This document shows, piece by piece, positions 1 to 8,409 of a stretch of 64,000 bases of DNA; position 1 is the first letter of the stretch, and every line of letters starts with the position of its first letter. A model generated the notes under the pieces. It had not been told where the DNA came from and did not search any database. It saw nothing but the letters and a program-made list of their open reading frames with translations. The translations under genes were made by a program, and so were the position numbers. Source of the stretch: Lysinibacillus antri (lineage in GTDB: Bacteria > Bacillota > Bacilli > Bacillales_A > Planococcaceae); assembly GCF_003977595.1 (NCBI RefSeq), contig NZ_RYYR01000002.1:153121-217120 (forward strand). Direction: 5' to 3'.

Positions 1-1349
1 AAGAAACGATTACAATTCAGGATATTTTAGGTTTTGATCAAGAATTGTCAAAAGAAGAAGTATTACAAGCTGTTCGACCAGCAATCCACACTTTAGCCGT
101 AGCGATTGGTGATGAAATATTAAGATTAAATAACAACATATCTCCAAAAGCCATTATGTTAGTAGGTGGAGGTAGTTTAACACCGAATTTAACTACAGAA
201 CTTTGTGATGTTTTGCAAATCCCTGCTAATCGTGTGGCAGTACGTGGTTTAGATGCCATTCAAAAGTTAACAAGAGAAGAATCAATTCCTGCAACACCAG
301 AGCTCGTTACGCCGATTGGAATTGCCATTGCCGCAAAAAAAGCACCTATTCAATACATGACCGTAACAGTCAATGAACAAATCGTTCGGTTATTTGAAAT
401 GAAAGAAATGACCGTTGCCGATGCATTTTTAGCTGCAAATATTCGCGCAAAGCAATTATACGGCAAACCTGGACAAGGCATCTCTATTACAGTCAATAAC
501 CAAGATATTTTTATTCCTGGTGAGCATGGACAAGCCGCAACGATTCTTGTTAATGGTGAAGTGGGCTCTACTAAAACAATCATCCATCATGGAGATAGTA
601 TTTCATTAATAGAGGGCATTGATGGAACAGATGCAAAAGCGACTGTTCGCGATATTGTAGATGGTGCTTCTGTTAAAACGGTAACGATCTGTTCCACAAT
701 GTATATTGTCGAACCAAAAGTAAAAGTCAATGGAGAAACGACACCGTTAGATTTAGAATTGAAAGATCGAGATCATATCCAAATCGAAACCGTAGAAACA
801 GTTGACGAATTATTAAAAGCCATTAATCGGTTAGATTTACTGCATAAATTACAATCATTTTTCGTACACATCAATGGACAACCTATGTTTTTACCAGAAT
901 TCAGTGCAAAATTATTCATTAATGGCAAGCTTGGTAAACTTCAATACCCAATTCATAACGGGGATACGTTAACAATAGAGGATGCATCCTTACCAACTGT
1001 TCAAGCAATTGCAAATAATTTAGATCTTTTACTGGAAGAAAAAGTGGTGGTAACCTTCCAAAATGAACGAATTGAATTAAACAAAGTATGTCGAGAAGTT
1101 TTAATTAACGGGGTCGTGGTGCAACCAACAACGACCGTATTAAATGGATCGACACTACAAATAGTCGAAAAAGATACAAATCGCTGGATCTTCCAAGATG
1201 TCTTTAGATTCTCAAATTGGCAAATACCAACCAACTTCAAAGGCCATTTTACAATACTAAAAAACGGAAATCCTTCCTCCTTTGATGAAGAAATATTCGG
1301 TGGCGATCAATTACAGATTATTTTGTCTGAATATCCGGAACAAATTTAA
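1..1349 (+). CDS. FtsA-like actin-fold protein, 3' part, with C-terminal beta-grasp-like repeats
   Basis: The gene is cut by the window edge: the frame is already open at base 3, before the TTG at 45, so the true start lies upstream. The first ~100 residues carry the last part of an FtsA/PilM-type actin fold, including a phosphate-2/adenosine-type motif (IMLVGGGSLTPNL, about residues 38-50 counted from base 45) followed by the usual terminal helix. FtsA-like proteins bind ATP and tether cytoskeletal polymers to the membrane. Beyond it, about 300 residues consist of repeating units with an NG turn, a hydrophobic stretch, a GD turn and a short strand (NGEVGSTKTIIHHGDSISL; NGKLGKLQYPIHNGDTLTI; NGVVVQPTTTVLNGSTLQI; NGNPSSFDEEIFGGDQLQI). 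These look like beta-grasp (ubiquitin/ThiS/SLBB-like) repeats. The fold names are inference from pattern; partner and function are unknown. It is not part of the classical ftsAZ operon here. Confidence 0.6.
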   Translation, partial: ETITIQDILGFDQELSKEEVLQAVRPAIHTLAVAIGDEILRLNNNISPKAIMLVGGGSLTPNLTTELCDVLQIPANRVAVRGLDAIQKLTREESIPATPELVTPIGIAIAAKKAPIQYMTVTVNEQIVRLFEMKEMTVADAFLAANIRAKQLYGKPGQGISITVNNQDIFIPGEHGQAATILVNGEVGSTKTIIHHGDSISLIEGIDGTDAKATVRDIVDGASVKTVTICSTMYIVEPKVKVNGETTPLDLELKDRDHIQIETVETVDELLKAINRLDLLHKLQSFFVHINGQPMFLPEFSAKLFINGKLGKLQYPIHNGDTLTIEDASLPTVQAIANNLDLLLEEKVVVTFQNERIELNKVCREVLINGVVVQPTTTVLNGSTLQIVEKDTNRWIFQDVFRFSNWQIPTNFKGHFTILKNGNPSSFDEEIFGGDQLQIILSEYPEQI

Positions 1350-1371
1350 ATTTGCCCAAGCACTTAACTAT

Positions 1372-1485
1372 GAAGTGGGATTCACTTTGCTTTCCACGGG
1401 CTTGGCTTCAGCCTCCTCGTCGCTACGCTCCTGCGGGGTCTTCAGCTCAAGCTGTTCCCGTAGGAGTCTACGTGAATCCCACTTC
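1372..1485. repeat. 114-nt G+C-rich hairpin repeat
   Basis: Perfect 14-bp terminal arms (GAAGTGGGATTCAC at 1372-1385 and its complement at 1472-1485) enclose a G+C-rich core rich in CTCCTGCGGGG and CCCGTAGGAG half-sites. It starts 22 bases after the FtsA-like stop codon and is followed by an A-rich tail. The core resembles an interspersed repeat I recall from intergenic regions of other Bacillales. Only one copy is present here. It may act as a transcription terminator for the upstream gene. Confidence 0.6.
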
Positions 1486-1617
1486 AAAAAAATAGATTTT
1501 AAAAAAACTGCTTTTTCAGCTATATCTTATAAAAATAACGATATAGTAATTTATTTACTAAACTGTTTTTCCATGGACCTTTTGATAAACATACAGTAGT
1601 ACACCCAAACTAAATAG

Positions 1618-1763
1618 GCGCGGCCTACCACTGTAAGCCGCGTACTATATCTAGAACCCTTTAATGGTATTAACTAATGTGAGCGGGCCTTTCACAAAGC
1701 ACGAAGACAAGTCGTAAAGACACGTACAACGTGGCTTTGCGGCTTGTGTGCTAAGCCCGCTCA
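1618..1763 (+). repeat. Dispersed structured repeat A+B, copy 1
   Basis: Element A (1618-1642) is a short hairpin with CGCGGC/GCCGCG arms. After 37 nt comes element B (1680-1763, 84 nt): outer arms TGAGCGGGC/GCCCGCTCA, a middle stem built from AGCAC and ACAAG pairing with CTTGT and GTGCT, and a terminal stem CACGT-aca-ACGTG. Further copies lie at 27982-28127 (same orientation) and 53361-53505 (inverted), and A alone at 10721-10744. Differences between copies are paired, so base pairing is preserved. No coding potential is evident. Function is unknown. Confidence 0.85.
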
Positions 1764-1824
1764 CTAAACAATACTCTAATAAGAATAACCATTAAAATCT
1801 CCCTAAGATATCTTTTAACAACAA

Positions 1825-1862
1825 AAAAATGGCCTGTCCTAAATAGGATAAGCCATTTTTTA
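1825..1862 (-). terminator. Rho-independent terminator of ytxGH
   Basis: Arms AAATGGCCTGTCCT and AGGATAAGCCATTT pair with two wobbles and are followed by a T run on the minus strand, directly after the ytxH stop codon. A T run on the other side makes it potentially bidirectional. Confidence 0.8.
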
Positions 1863-1863
1863 T

Positions 1864-2325
1864 TTAGATAGAAGATGGTCGTGCAATTTCCGCCATATCT
1901 ACACCTTCATATGTGTCTTCTAACGGTTCTTCACCTTCATAGTTAACCGTACCATCATCAAAAACAGGTGGTACTTTCGTAGTTTTCGCCTTCACCTTAT
2001 CCACTAACTGAGTAGATTGTTCCTTTAACTGATTCGAAATTTGGACTGTCTTTTCCTTCGCAGTAGAAGAAAGTGTGACACTTCTATCTTTCAATTGGAC
2101 AGCCTGTGTTGCCACATCACTGCGTAAATCTCTTCCTGTTTTAGGCGCTAACAACATACCAGCTGCTGCTCCAACAATACCACCAACTAAAGCACCAATA
2201 ACAAAATCTTTCATATTTAAAGTATCCTCCTCGTAAATCGCATCATGAGTTCCTGTATATACTTGAGGTAAATGTTGCATTACTTCATTTTTTACTTCGT
2301 TATAATTTTGTTTTTCCCCGCTCAT
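1864..2325 (-). CDS. ytxH: YtxH-family general stress protein
   Basis: This 153-residue protein has a YtxH (gas vesicle/DUF883-like) core: a glycine-rich membrane segment at about residues 39-61 (VIGALVGGIVGAAAGMLLAP), the conserved AP-KTGRDLR motif behind it, and a long polar helix that looks amphipathic or coiled-coil. An acidic 35-residue extension precedes the membrane segment. The ATG at 2325 is preceded by AAAGGGGATGA at suitable spacing, so the extension is probably translated. In B. subtilis ytxG-ytxH form a SigB/SigH-dependent stress operon; here the two genes are 25 bases apart in the same order, followed by a terminator. The third gene, ytxJ, is absent from this position. The exact biochemical role of the family is unknown. 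Confidence 0.85.
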   Translation of the reverse strand: MSGEKQNYNEVKNEVMQHLPQVYTGTHDAIYEEDTLNMKDFVIGALVGGIVGAAAGMLLAPKTGRDLRSDVATQAVQLKDRSVTLSSTAKEKTVQISNQLKEQSTQLVDKVKAKTTKVPPVFDDGTVNYEGEEPLEDTYEGVDMAEIARPSSI

Positions 2326-2350
2326 TCGTTCATCCCCTTTGTATAATTAT

Positions 2351-2818
2351 TTATTTCTTCCCTCGCATTTTCGATACATTTTCTTCTTCAAGTTCATCTT
2401 GATTAATTACTTTTCGCTGTTTCCATTTTTCAGCAATGTCCATCGCCACATTACTCCATTGTACAACTTGTGCGATCTTTTCTTCATTTTTACTAACTTC
2501 TTTTGTAATGGATGAAGTAATTTGGTTAATGGAATTGTTCAAACCTGTCACGGAAGTACCGATATTTTTTACTGCATCTACAACGGAATTTAACTTTTCA
2601 GATTTTTCCGTAATGTCTTCAGCTAATGTATTTGTTTTAGCTAAAAGGGAGGTTGTCTCACGCGTAATTCCTTCCATTTGCCCTTCAATTCCCGCAACTG
2701 TTCCGGCAATACTATTCAATGTATTTTTTAGCGAGAATAATGTCATTCCTACACTTATACAAAGAACTAAAAACCCAATAGCTGCAATAAGTGCGGCGAT
2801 ATATAATACGATTTCCAT
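2351..2818 (-). CDS. ytxG: DUF948 membrane-anchored coiled-coil protein YtxG
   Basis: A 155-residue protein with one N-terminal membrane helix (about residues 3-25) and then a heptad-rich region (residues 35-125) with many N/T/S polar positions, typical of DUF948 proteins and reminiscent of methyl-accepting coiled coils. The start ATG at 2818 has a perfect AGGAGGT eight bases upstream. It is the first gene of a two-gene unit with ytxH. The C-terminus is basic (RGKK). The family is linked to general stress in B. subtilis; no enzymatic residues are visible and a structural role at the membrane is inference. Confidence 0.85.
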   Translation of the reverse strand: MEIVLYIAALIAAIGFLVLCISVGMTLFSLKNTLNSIAGTVAGIEGQMEGITRETTSLLAKTNTLAEDITEKSEKLNSVVDAVKNIGTSVTGLNNSINQITSSITKEVSKNEEKIAQVVQWSNVAMDIAEKWKQRKVINQDELEEENVSKMRGKK

Positions 2819-2946
2819 GATGATAAACCTCCTGCGCCTTGTTTAGTTTATTATTCGACAAAAACATGGTAAATCCTCTTTTAATAATGAAAAACAGAAA
2901 TGATTACCTTTAGTTCTTTTATAAATCTATCTTTCCCAATTGCTTA

Positions 2947-2982
2947 GAAAAAACAGCCTAAACTTGGCGTTTAAGCTGTTTT
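2947..2982 (-). terminator. Terminator overlapping the murC 3' end
   Basis: AACAGCCTAAAC pairs with GTTTAAGCTGTT (one mismatch) around a five-base loop and is followed by a T run on the minus strand. The stem includes the murC stop codon. Confidence 0.8.
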
Positions 2983-4287
2983 TCCACCATTTTTCAAACT
3001 ATTTTCAAACGCCTCTTGATATTTATGAACATCACCTGCACCCATAAACAAGAATACTGCATCTTGATGATCTTTTAATACTTCGACTTTTTCTACCTGA
3101 ATCACTTTACTATCTTCTATTAGCTTTGCTAAATCCTCAATCGATAAATCGCCTTGCTTTTCACGCGCTGAGCTAAATATATCGCAAAGGTAAATGGCAT
3201 CTGCCTTTTGTAAGCTATCTGCAAATTCTTGAATAAAGGCTTGTGTGCGGCTAAACGTATGCGGTTGGAAAATAGCTACAATTTCACGATCTGGGTACTT
3301 TTGTCTTGCTGATTGAATTGTCGCATTAATTTCTGTTGGATGATGTGCATAATCATCTACAAGTACAGTATTACCAACTTTTGTTTCTGTAAAACGTCTT
3401 TTTACACCTTTATACGTATTTAATCGTTCTTGAATGATCGTAGCAGGTACACCTTCGTAGTGGCATAAGGATATTACGGCTAATGAATTTAACACCGTAT
3501 GATCTCCGTATAGCGGTATGAAGAATTTTTCATAGAATTCATTTCGTACATACACTTCAAAAGTTGTACCGTCTGTTGTTTTTTCTACATTACGAGCTGC
3601 AAAGTCATTATGAGCACCAAATCCATAATAGACGACTGGGACATTTGCTTGTATTTTTTGTAAATGTTCATCATCACCACATGCAATAATTGCCTTTTTT
3701 ACTTGTAAAGCCAATTGTTGAAAGGCAGAATACACATCCTCTACATCTTGGAAGTAATCTGGATGATCAAAATCAATATTTGTCATTATCGCATAATCTG
3801 GGTGGTATGCTAAAAAGTGACGGCGATATTCACAAGCCTCCATCACAAAGAAGGCTGCATCCTCTTCTCCCGAACCTGTTCCGTCCCCAATTAAGAAAGA
3901 AGTTGGCATAAACCCTCCAACAACATGACTCATTAACCCTGTTGTTGACGTTTTCCCATGAGCCCCTGTAATGGCAATAGACGTATACTTTTTTATATAA
4001 TCCCCTAAAAATTTATGATAACGAATAACTTCTACACCCATTTCTTTTGCACGTACGATTTCTGGGTGCTCATCAGGAAACGCATTTCCTGCAATCACAG
4101 TCATTCCTTCTTTAATATTTTCTGCATTAAAAGGGAATATATTGATATTTCGGTCTCGTAAAGGTTTTTCTGTAAAGTAATATGTTTCAACATCCGAACC
4201 TTGCACTTGTTCTCCAGAGTCAAATAAAATTTGAGCAAGCGAACTCATACCTGAGCCCTTTATTCCAGTAAAATGATAAAATGCCAT
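2971..4287 (-). CDS. murC: UDP-N-acetylmuramate--L-alanine ligase
   Basis: MurC adds L-Ala to UDP-MurNAc with ATP, the first step of the peptidoglycan stem peptide in the cytoplasm. The protein begins with the family N-terminus ([16 protein letters not shown], the nucleotide-binding GIKGSGMS loop), then the ATP-binding [11 protein letters not shown] loop (about residue 107), the [10 protein letters not shown] motif, and a C-terminal domain with [10 protein letters not shown] and FQPHTFSRT. The start at 4287 is chosen over an in-frame start 33 bases upstream because GGGAGGT precedes it at normal spacing and it matches the family N-terminus. The length, 438 residues, is normal. It lies next to sftA as in B. 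subtilis, with 260 bases of upstream DNA and its own terminator. Confidence 0.96.
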   Translation of the reverse strand: MAFYHFTGIKGSGMSSLAQILFDSGEQVQGSDVETYYFTEKPLRDRNINIFPFNAENIKEGMTVIAGNAFPDEHPEIVRAKEMGVEVIRYHKFLGDYIKKYTSIAITGAHGKTSTTGLMSHVVGGFMPTSFLIGDGTGSGEEDAAFFVMEACEYRRHFLAYHPDYAIMTNIDFDHPDYFQDVEDVYSAFQQLALQVKKAIIACGDDEHLQKIQANVPVVYYGFGAHNDFAARNVEKTTDGTTFEVYVRNEFYEKFFIPLYGDHTVLNSLAVISLCHYEGVPATIIQERLNTYKGVKRRFTETKVGNTVLVDDYAHHPTEINATIQSARQKYPDREIVAIFQPHTFSRTQAFIQEFADSLQKADAIYLCDIFSSAREKQGDLSIEDLAKLIEDSKVIQVEKVEVLKDHQDAVFLFMGAGDVHKYQEAFENSLKNGGKTA

Positions 4288-4494
4288 AATTAAAAACCTC
4301 CCGGGATCACTTAATCCCAATAAAATAAACTTCTATATACGTGGCTAACCCCACAATTTATGAAAGGAAAGAGAAATTGAATTATCAATTGTAATTTTAG
4401 TTAGTTTGTGCCATTTTTTAAAACCTACCCCATTATAGCACTAATTTTAAAAAACAAAACACGTATAAATTGAATAATTTTCCCTTCTATTCAT

Positions 4495-4526
4495 CGAAAA
4501 AAAATGAGAGGGACCCTCCCCCTCAA
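4495..4526 (-). terminator. Probable terminator of sftA
   Basis: On the minus strand a short G+C-rich stem (GAGGG...CCCTC) is followed by eight T residues, 22 bases after the sftA stop codon. Confidence 0.6.
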
Positions 4527-4548
4527 TGTAATCTTGATAAGAAGTAAA

Positions 4549-7431
4549 CTAATCAAATAAATTAGATAAGTCCGCCTCTGTAATGAACACTTCCCTCGGC
4601 TTACTTCCACGTTGTTCGGAGATGAATCCTTGACCTTCTAACAGATCAATTAAACGTGCTGCCCGATTATAACCAATATGATATTTTCGTTGGATAGAGG
4701 ATGTAGACGCTGTGCCTTGTTCATAGACAAAGCGACAAACTTCTTCAAACAGTTCATCTTGTTCCTCAATCATTTCTGTTTTCTTCAACAATTCATCCTG
4801 CTGGAAGAAATAATCTGGCTCCCCTTGCCCGCGAACATGTTCAATAATTTCTTCTATTTCATCATCGGTTACAAATGTCCCTTGTAAACGAATTGGCGCA
4901 CTCATGCCATTACCTAAATAAAGCATATCCCCTCTTCCAAGAAGTCGTTCTGCACCTTGGCTATCTAAAATCGTTCTTGAATCGACTTGTGAAGAGACCG
5001 CAAATGCAATTCTTGTCGGGATATTCGATTTAATTAACCCCGTTATTACATCCACTGAAGGGCGTTGTGTTGCAACAATTAAATGGATACCACAAGCTCG
5101 TGCTTTTTGTGCAATACGACAAATCGCTTCTTCCACATCAGCAGGCGACATCATCATTAAATCAGCCAATTCATCAATAACAATTAATATATACGGTAGT
5201 TTGTGACCATAATCTCCATTCGACTCTGCTAATTTATTAAATCGTGGAAGGTCACGAACGCCTGCATGGGCAAATAATTGATAGCGTCTTTCCATTTCCT
5301 CAACTGCCCATTTTAATGCTGCAGTAGCCGCTTTTACATCTGTAATAACTGGGCTAACTAAATGCGGGATATGATTAAATGGTGCCAGTTCGACCATCTT
5401 TGGATCAATGAGCATGAGTTTTAATTCATGTGGGTCTGCTTTATATAACAAGCTGACTAAAATGGAGTTAATACATACGGACTTCCCTGAACCAGTAGCA
5501 CCCGCAATTAAACCATGGGGCATTTTACGCAAATCAATTGTAACTGGCTTTCCAGTTAAGTCGAGTCCCAATGCTGCCTCAAGCGGGGATTCAGACTCAA
5601 TGAAAGATTCACTATTTGTTACTTCCGATAACTGAACTGCCCGTGAAATCCGATTTGGTATTTCAATGCCAATCGAACTTTTCCCTGGTATCGGAGCTTG
5701 AATACGAATATCCTTCGCAGCTAAAGCTAATTTTAAATCATCCGCCAAATTCCGAATTTTACTTACTTTTGTACCATGACCCACTGTAATTTCAAATTGT
5801 GTAACGGCTGGACCTTGCATAATGGATTCGACTTGGGCAGTTACTTGGAAATGGGATAATGCTTCTACTAAGATATCAGCCTGTGATTCCATCCATTCAT
5901 AATCTTGCGTTTTTTCTTCCGGCGGTGATAAAAAATCAAAGGATGGTTTGACATAGCGTCGGACCGGTTTTCCCTCTATTTCTGCTACAGGAGTCGATCC
6001 ATTTTCATGTTGAATTATTTCAACAGGTTGCTTGTCGCTTATAGGTTCACTACCAGTTTGATTTTCATTTTGTAATGTTTTTTGTTCTTTTTCTTCTTCT
6101 GCCAATTGAGTCTCATCCACATCGGATTCCGCTACGTTAATTAATTTTTCAATACTATTTGAATGACTAGAATTTCCCTTAATATCATCATTATGTTGCT
6201 GCAGTTGTTTTTGTGCTAATTTTGCTGCGTATTTTTCTTTATCGGATTTTAACATTAGTACGTTAAAAGGTAAGATACCACCCTTTTGCACTTCGTTTAC
6301 TTCTACATTGTTTAATGGTTCTTCATCATTTTCTTCTTTTACATTTTCAACAACTTCTTCCACTTTTTCTTCAACAATCTGTGGATTCACGATTACATGC
6401 GGACTTGAATCTAAGGTTAATTCTGTATGTTCTGTAGCTTGGTCATTTACGTCTTCATCATTCACCAATTTTTCTTCTACTATTTCAGCTGTTTCCTCGA
6501 TTAGAATCGGAAAATCTTCAACTTTGCTGTAAAGTTCCTCTTTTAGTTCAATTGGTCGTTCCTCTATTTTTCCTTCGTCAATCTCTTCAATCTCTAGGAT
6601 GAAATTGCCTGAAATTTTTATAGGTAATGACGCGCTTTCATCTACTTTTTTAGGCTTGTCCTCTTGTGTTATTTGGCTCTCAGTAGGATTTTCTGCAGGT
6701 AACGATGCCTCTTCAACCACTTCAATCACTTCAGCCGTAGCGGCAATTTCTTTAGAGGTTTGTTCAATCTCCAATTGAGCCTGATTCTCTATAGCTTGTT
6801 CATTTTGTGTTTCTGTCACACTTTGTTGAACGTCTAATTGACTCTTTTCGTTCTCTACATGATCTTGCTTTTTTGATAATAAATCATTTATATTACTAGG
6901 TTTATGAAAGCCATAAATTGGTGACGGAACATTAGTAGGAACAAATCTTCTTTTACTTACCTGTACACTTGTTGTTTCCTTTTGTTGTACTCGGCTCGTT
7001 GATTTAGTTTCTATTTTATGAACAGGTGCTTCTACTTTCGGTTTTTCACTTTTTCGAATTGGGGATGGATAGGTTTTTACGTCTGTTGATCGCCCTTTAT
7101 TACGTTGTCGGTTTTCTAATAGTTCGCGTAAGCCAGATGATTCTACATCATACACTTTCGACGTTGCGCCTTTTTGATAAAAATATGATTCCTGTTGTCT
7201 ATTTCTTTTTGTTGTTTCTTCATATGTTTCGATTACATCGGTTTGTTTTGGTGGAAGGTCCTGTCTTACACTTACACCATCTTCAATTAATGGAAAACGG
7301 AAACTGGAACGCTTTTGTTCTTTGGTATGCTCATTAATTGGTACTTCGTCAAATTGTTCTTCCTCGTAATATTCTTCCTCTTCTATATCACTACTAAATA
7401 GTTTATTAAACTGTTTCTTAAACCAATTCAA
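4549..7431 (-). CDS. sftA: DNA translocase SftA (FtsK/SpoIIIE family)
   Basis: SftA is the soluble FtsK-type ATPase that clears chromosomal DNA from the closing septum in Bacilli. This 960-residue protein lacks N-terminal membrane helices, unlike SpoIIIE. It starts with an acidic stretch (EEEEYYEEEQ), then a ~500-residue low-complexity E/Q/V-rich linker, then the motor: alpha/beta domains with the Walker A motif GATGSGKSVC at about residue 640, Walker B LIVIDELADLMM at about 755, and ATQRPSVDVITG. The C-terminal gamma winged helix (residues ~895-950, SSIQRKYHIGYNRAARLIDLL) recognises orienting DNA motifs. The start codon is TTG with AGAGTGA upstream. Its place between murC and ytpR matches B. 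subtilis ytpS. The linker is longest in divergence and probably disordered. Confidence 0.94.
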   Translation of the reverse strand: MNWFKKQFNKLFSSDIEEEEYYEEEQFDEVPINEHTKEQKRSSFRFPLIEDGVSVRQDLPPKQTDVIETYEETTKRNRQQESYFYQKGATSKVYDVESSGLRELLENRQRNKGRSTDVKTYPSPIRKSEKPKVEAPVHKIETKSTSRVQQKETTSVQVSKRRFVPTNVPSPIYGFHKPSNINDLLSKKQDHVENEKSQLDVQQSVTETQNEQAIENQAQLEIEQTSKEIAATAEVIEVVEEASLPAENPTESQITQEDKPKKVDESASLPIKISGNFILEIEEIDEGKIEERPIELKEELYSKVEDFPILIEETAEIVEEKLVNDEDVNDQATEHTELTLDSSPHVIVNPQIVEEKVEEVVENVKEENDEEPLNNVEVNEVQKGGILPFNVLMLKSDKEKYAAKLAQKQLQQHNDDIKGNSSHSNSIEKLINVAESDVDETQLAEEEKEQKTLQNENQTGSEPISDKQPVEIIQHENGSTPVAEIEGKPVRRYVKPSFDFLSPPEEKTQDYEWMESQADILVEALSHFQVTAQVESIMQGPAVTQFEITVGHGTKVSKIRNLADDLKLALAAKDIRIQAPIPGKSSIGIEIPNRISRAVQLSEVTNSESFIESESPLEAALGLDLTGKPVTIDLRKMPHGLIAGATGSGKSVCINSILVSLLYKADPHELKLMLIDPKMVELAPFNHIPHLVSPVITDVKAATAALKWAVEEMERRYQLFAHAGVRDLPRFNKLAESNGDYGHKLPYILIVIDELADLMMMSPADVEEAICRIAQKARACGIHLIVATQRPSVDVITGLIKSNIPTRIAFAVSSQVDSRTILDSQGAERLLGRGDMLYLGNGMSAPIRLQGTFVTDDEIEEIIEHVRGQGEPDYFFQQDELLKKTEMIEEQDELFEEVCRFVYEQGTASTSSIQRKYHIGYNRAARLIDLLEGQGFISEQRGSKPREVFITEADLSNLFD

Positions 7432-7637
7432 TTTATATCACTCTTTTCTATTAAACATGACATTTGCATTTATTAAATTATATGTATGTTCGTTTCATAA
7501 ATTTACTATTTTCTATCGTCTTCTATTAAATTTCAACTATATAGCAAAATAATACCACACTTACATTGCAATATTATAACAATGATGCGACATTTCCTTA
7601 AGAAAAGAGTCATTTTCCAAATTTAGTCCATAAAAAA

Positions 7638-7784
7638 GGAGCCATCCAAAAAGTCATTTTGGACGGCTCCTTTGCGACGAGGGTCGTGACAATTTATTGT
7701 TACTACCGCAGGAGCACAGCTTTTTAGCGATATTTTATTATTAGAAGCTTAGATGTCCAGAAAGTGTAGTGCTTTCTGGACATC
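7638..7784 (+). repeat. Three-hairpin dispersed repeat, copy 1
   Basis: The stretch between sftA and ytpR holds a hairpin (GGAGCCATCCAAAA pairing with TTTTGGACGGCTCC), a conserved 46-nt core that itself contains a GTGACAA/TTGTTAC stem, and a second hairpin (GATGTCCAGAAAG/CTTTCTGGACATC) ending 11 bases before the ytpR stop codon. A second copy with different but still paired arms lies at 49159-49273. The last hairpin could terminate ytpR transcription. The rest of the 7432-7794 gap is AT-rich and presumably holds the sftA promoter. Confidence 0.8.
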
Positions 7785-7794
7785 CCCTACCTTT

Positions 7795-8409
7795 TTATTT
7801 TGAAGGAATTTCGAATGGTGTACCAACTTCTGCATCATAATCTAGTACTAAAATGCCTTTTGCAGAAGGTGCATTTGGAATGGCTAATTCTTTCGCTGAG
7901 CAAAGCATTCCACTTGACGCTACTCCACGTAATTCGGAATGTTTAATTACCAATCCAGATGGCATAACGGCACCGATTTTTGCAACGACTACTTTTTGTC
8001 CCGCCTCTACATTCGGTGCGCCACAAACGATTTGTAGTATTTCATCCCCAACATTTACTTTACAAATGCTTAGCTTATCAGCATTTGGATGTTTCTCTTT
8101 TTCTTCTACATAACCAACGACAAATTTCGGTGTGAAATCGATATCTAATGAAAGATTAACACCATTTTCTTGTATAGCCGCTTCAATTTTCTCAACTAAC
8201 TCAGGGCTAACTTCAACATTCCCTTGTACATCTAAATCTACATATTTACTCGCATTAAATAGATTAAATGCTTTTACTTCACCTGTAGCTTTTTCTTTTA
8301 AAATGGCAAAATCGCCAACTTGTTCAACCTCTGTATTAACAATACTTTCTGTAGCTAATTGAACTAGTAATACGTCCCCAACGAATTGCTTGTTGTATGA
8401 AATCATCAT
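7795..8409 (-). CDS. ytpR: YtpR-family tRNA-binding-domain protein
   Basis: A 204-residue protein: an N-terminal DUF4479-type region (to about residue 90) followed by a tRNA-binding OB fold resembling the PheT N-terminus and Arc1p/EMAP ([24 protein letters not shown], then [10 protein letters not shown] and [12 protein letters not shown]). A free-standing tRNA or nucleic-acid binding role is implied by the fold; its precise substrate is unknown. The start ATG at 8409 overlaps the ytpQ stop codon (ATGA), so translation is coupled; a second ATG follows at once. The gene pair ytpQ-ytpR is conserved in Bacillales. Hairpin 2 of the three-hairpin repeat lies directly downstream. Confidence 0.9.
   Translation of the reverse strand: MMISYNKQFVGDVLLVQLATESIVNTEVEQVGDFAILKEKATGEVKAFNLFNASKYVDLDVQGNVEVSPELVEKIEAAIQENGVNLSLDIDFTPKFVVGYVEEKEKHPNADKLSICKVNVGDEILQIVCGAPNVEAGQKVVVAKIGAVMPSGLVIKHSELRGVASSGMLCSAKELAIPNAPSAKGILVLDYDAEVGTPFEIPSK

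Noticed and set aside
1282..1599. 105-residue plus-strand frame overlapping the FtsA-like gene end
   Set aside because: It runs through the G+C-rich hairpin repeat in a different frame and has no family-like content.
1680..1763. Reading element B as a tRNA-like gene because of its size and stems
   Set aside because: There is no cloverleaf with T-loop GTTCRA or anticodon arm; the fold is a single nested stem.
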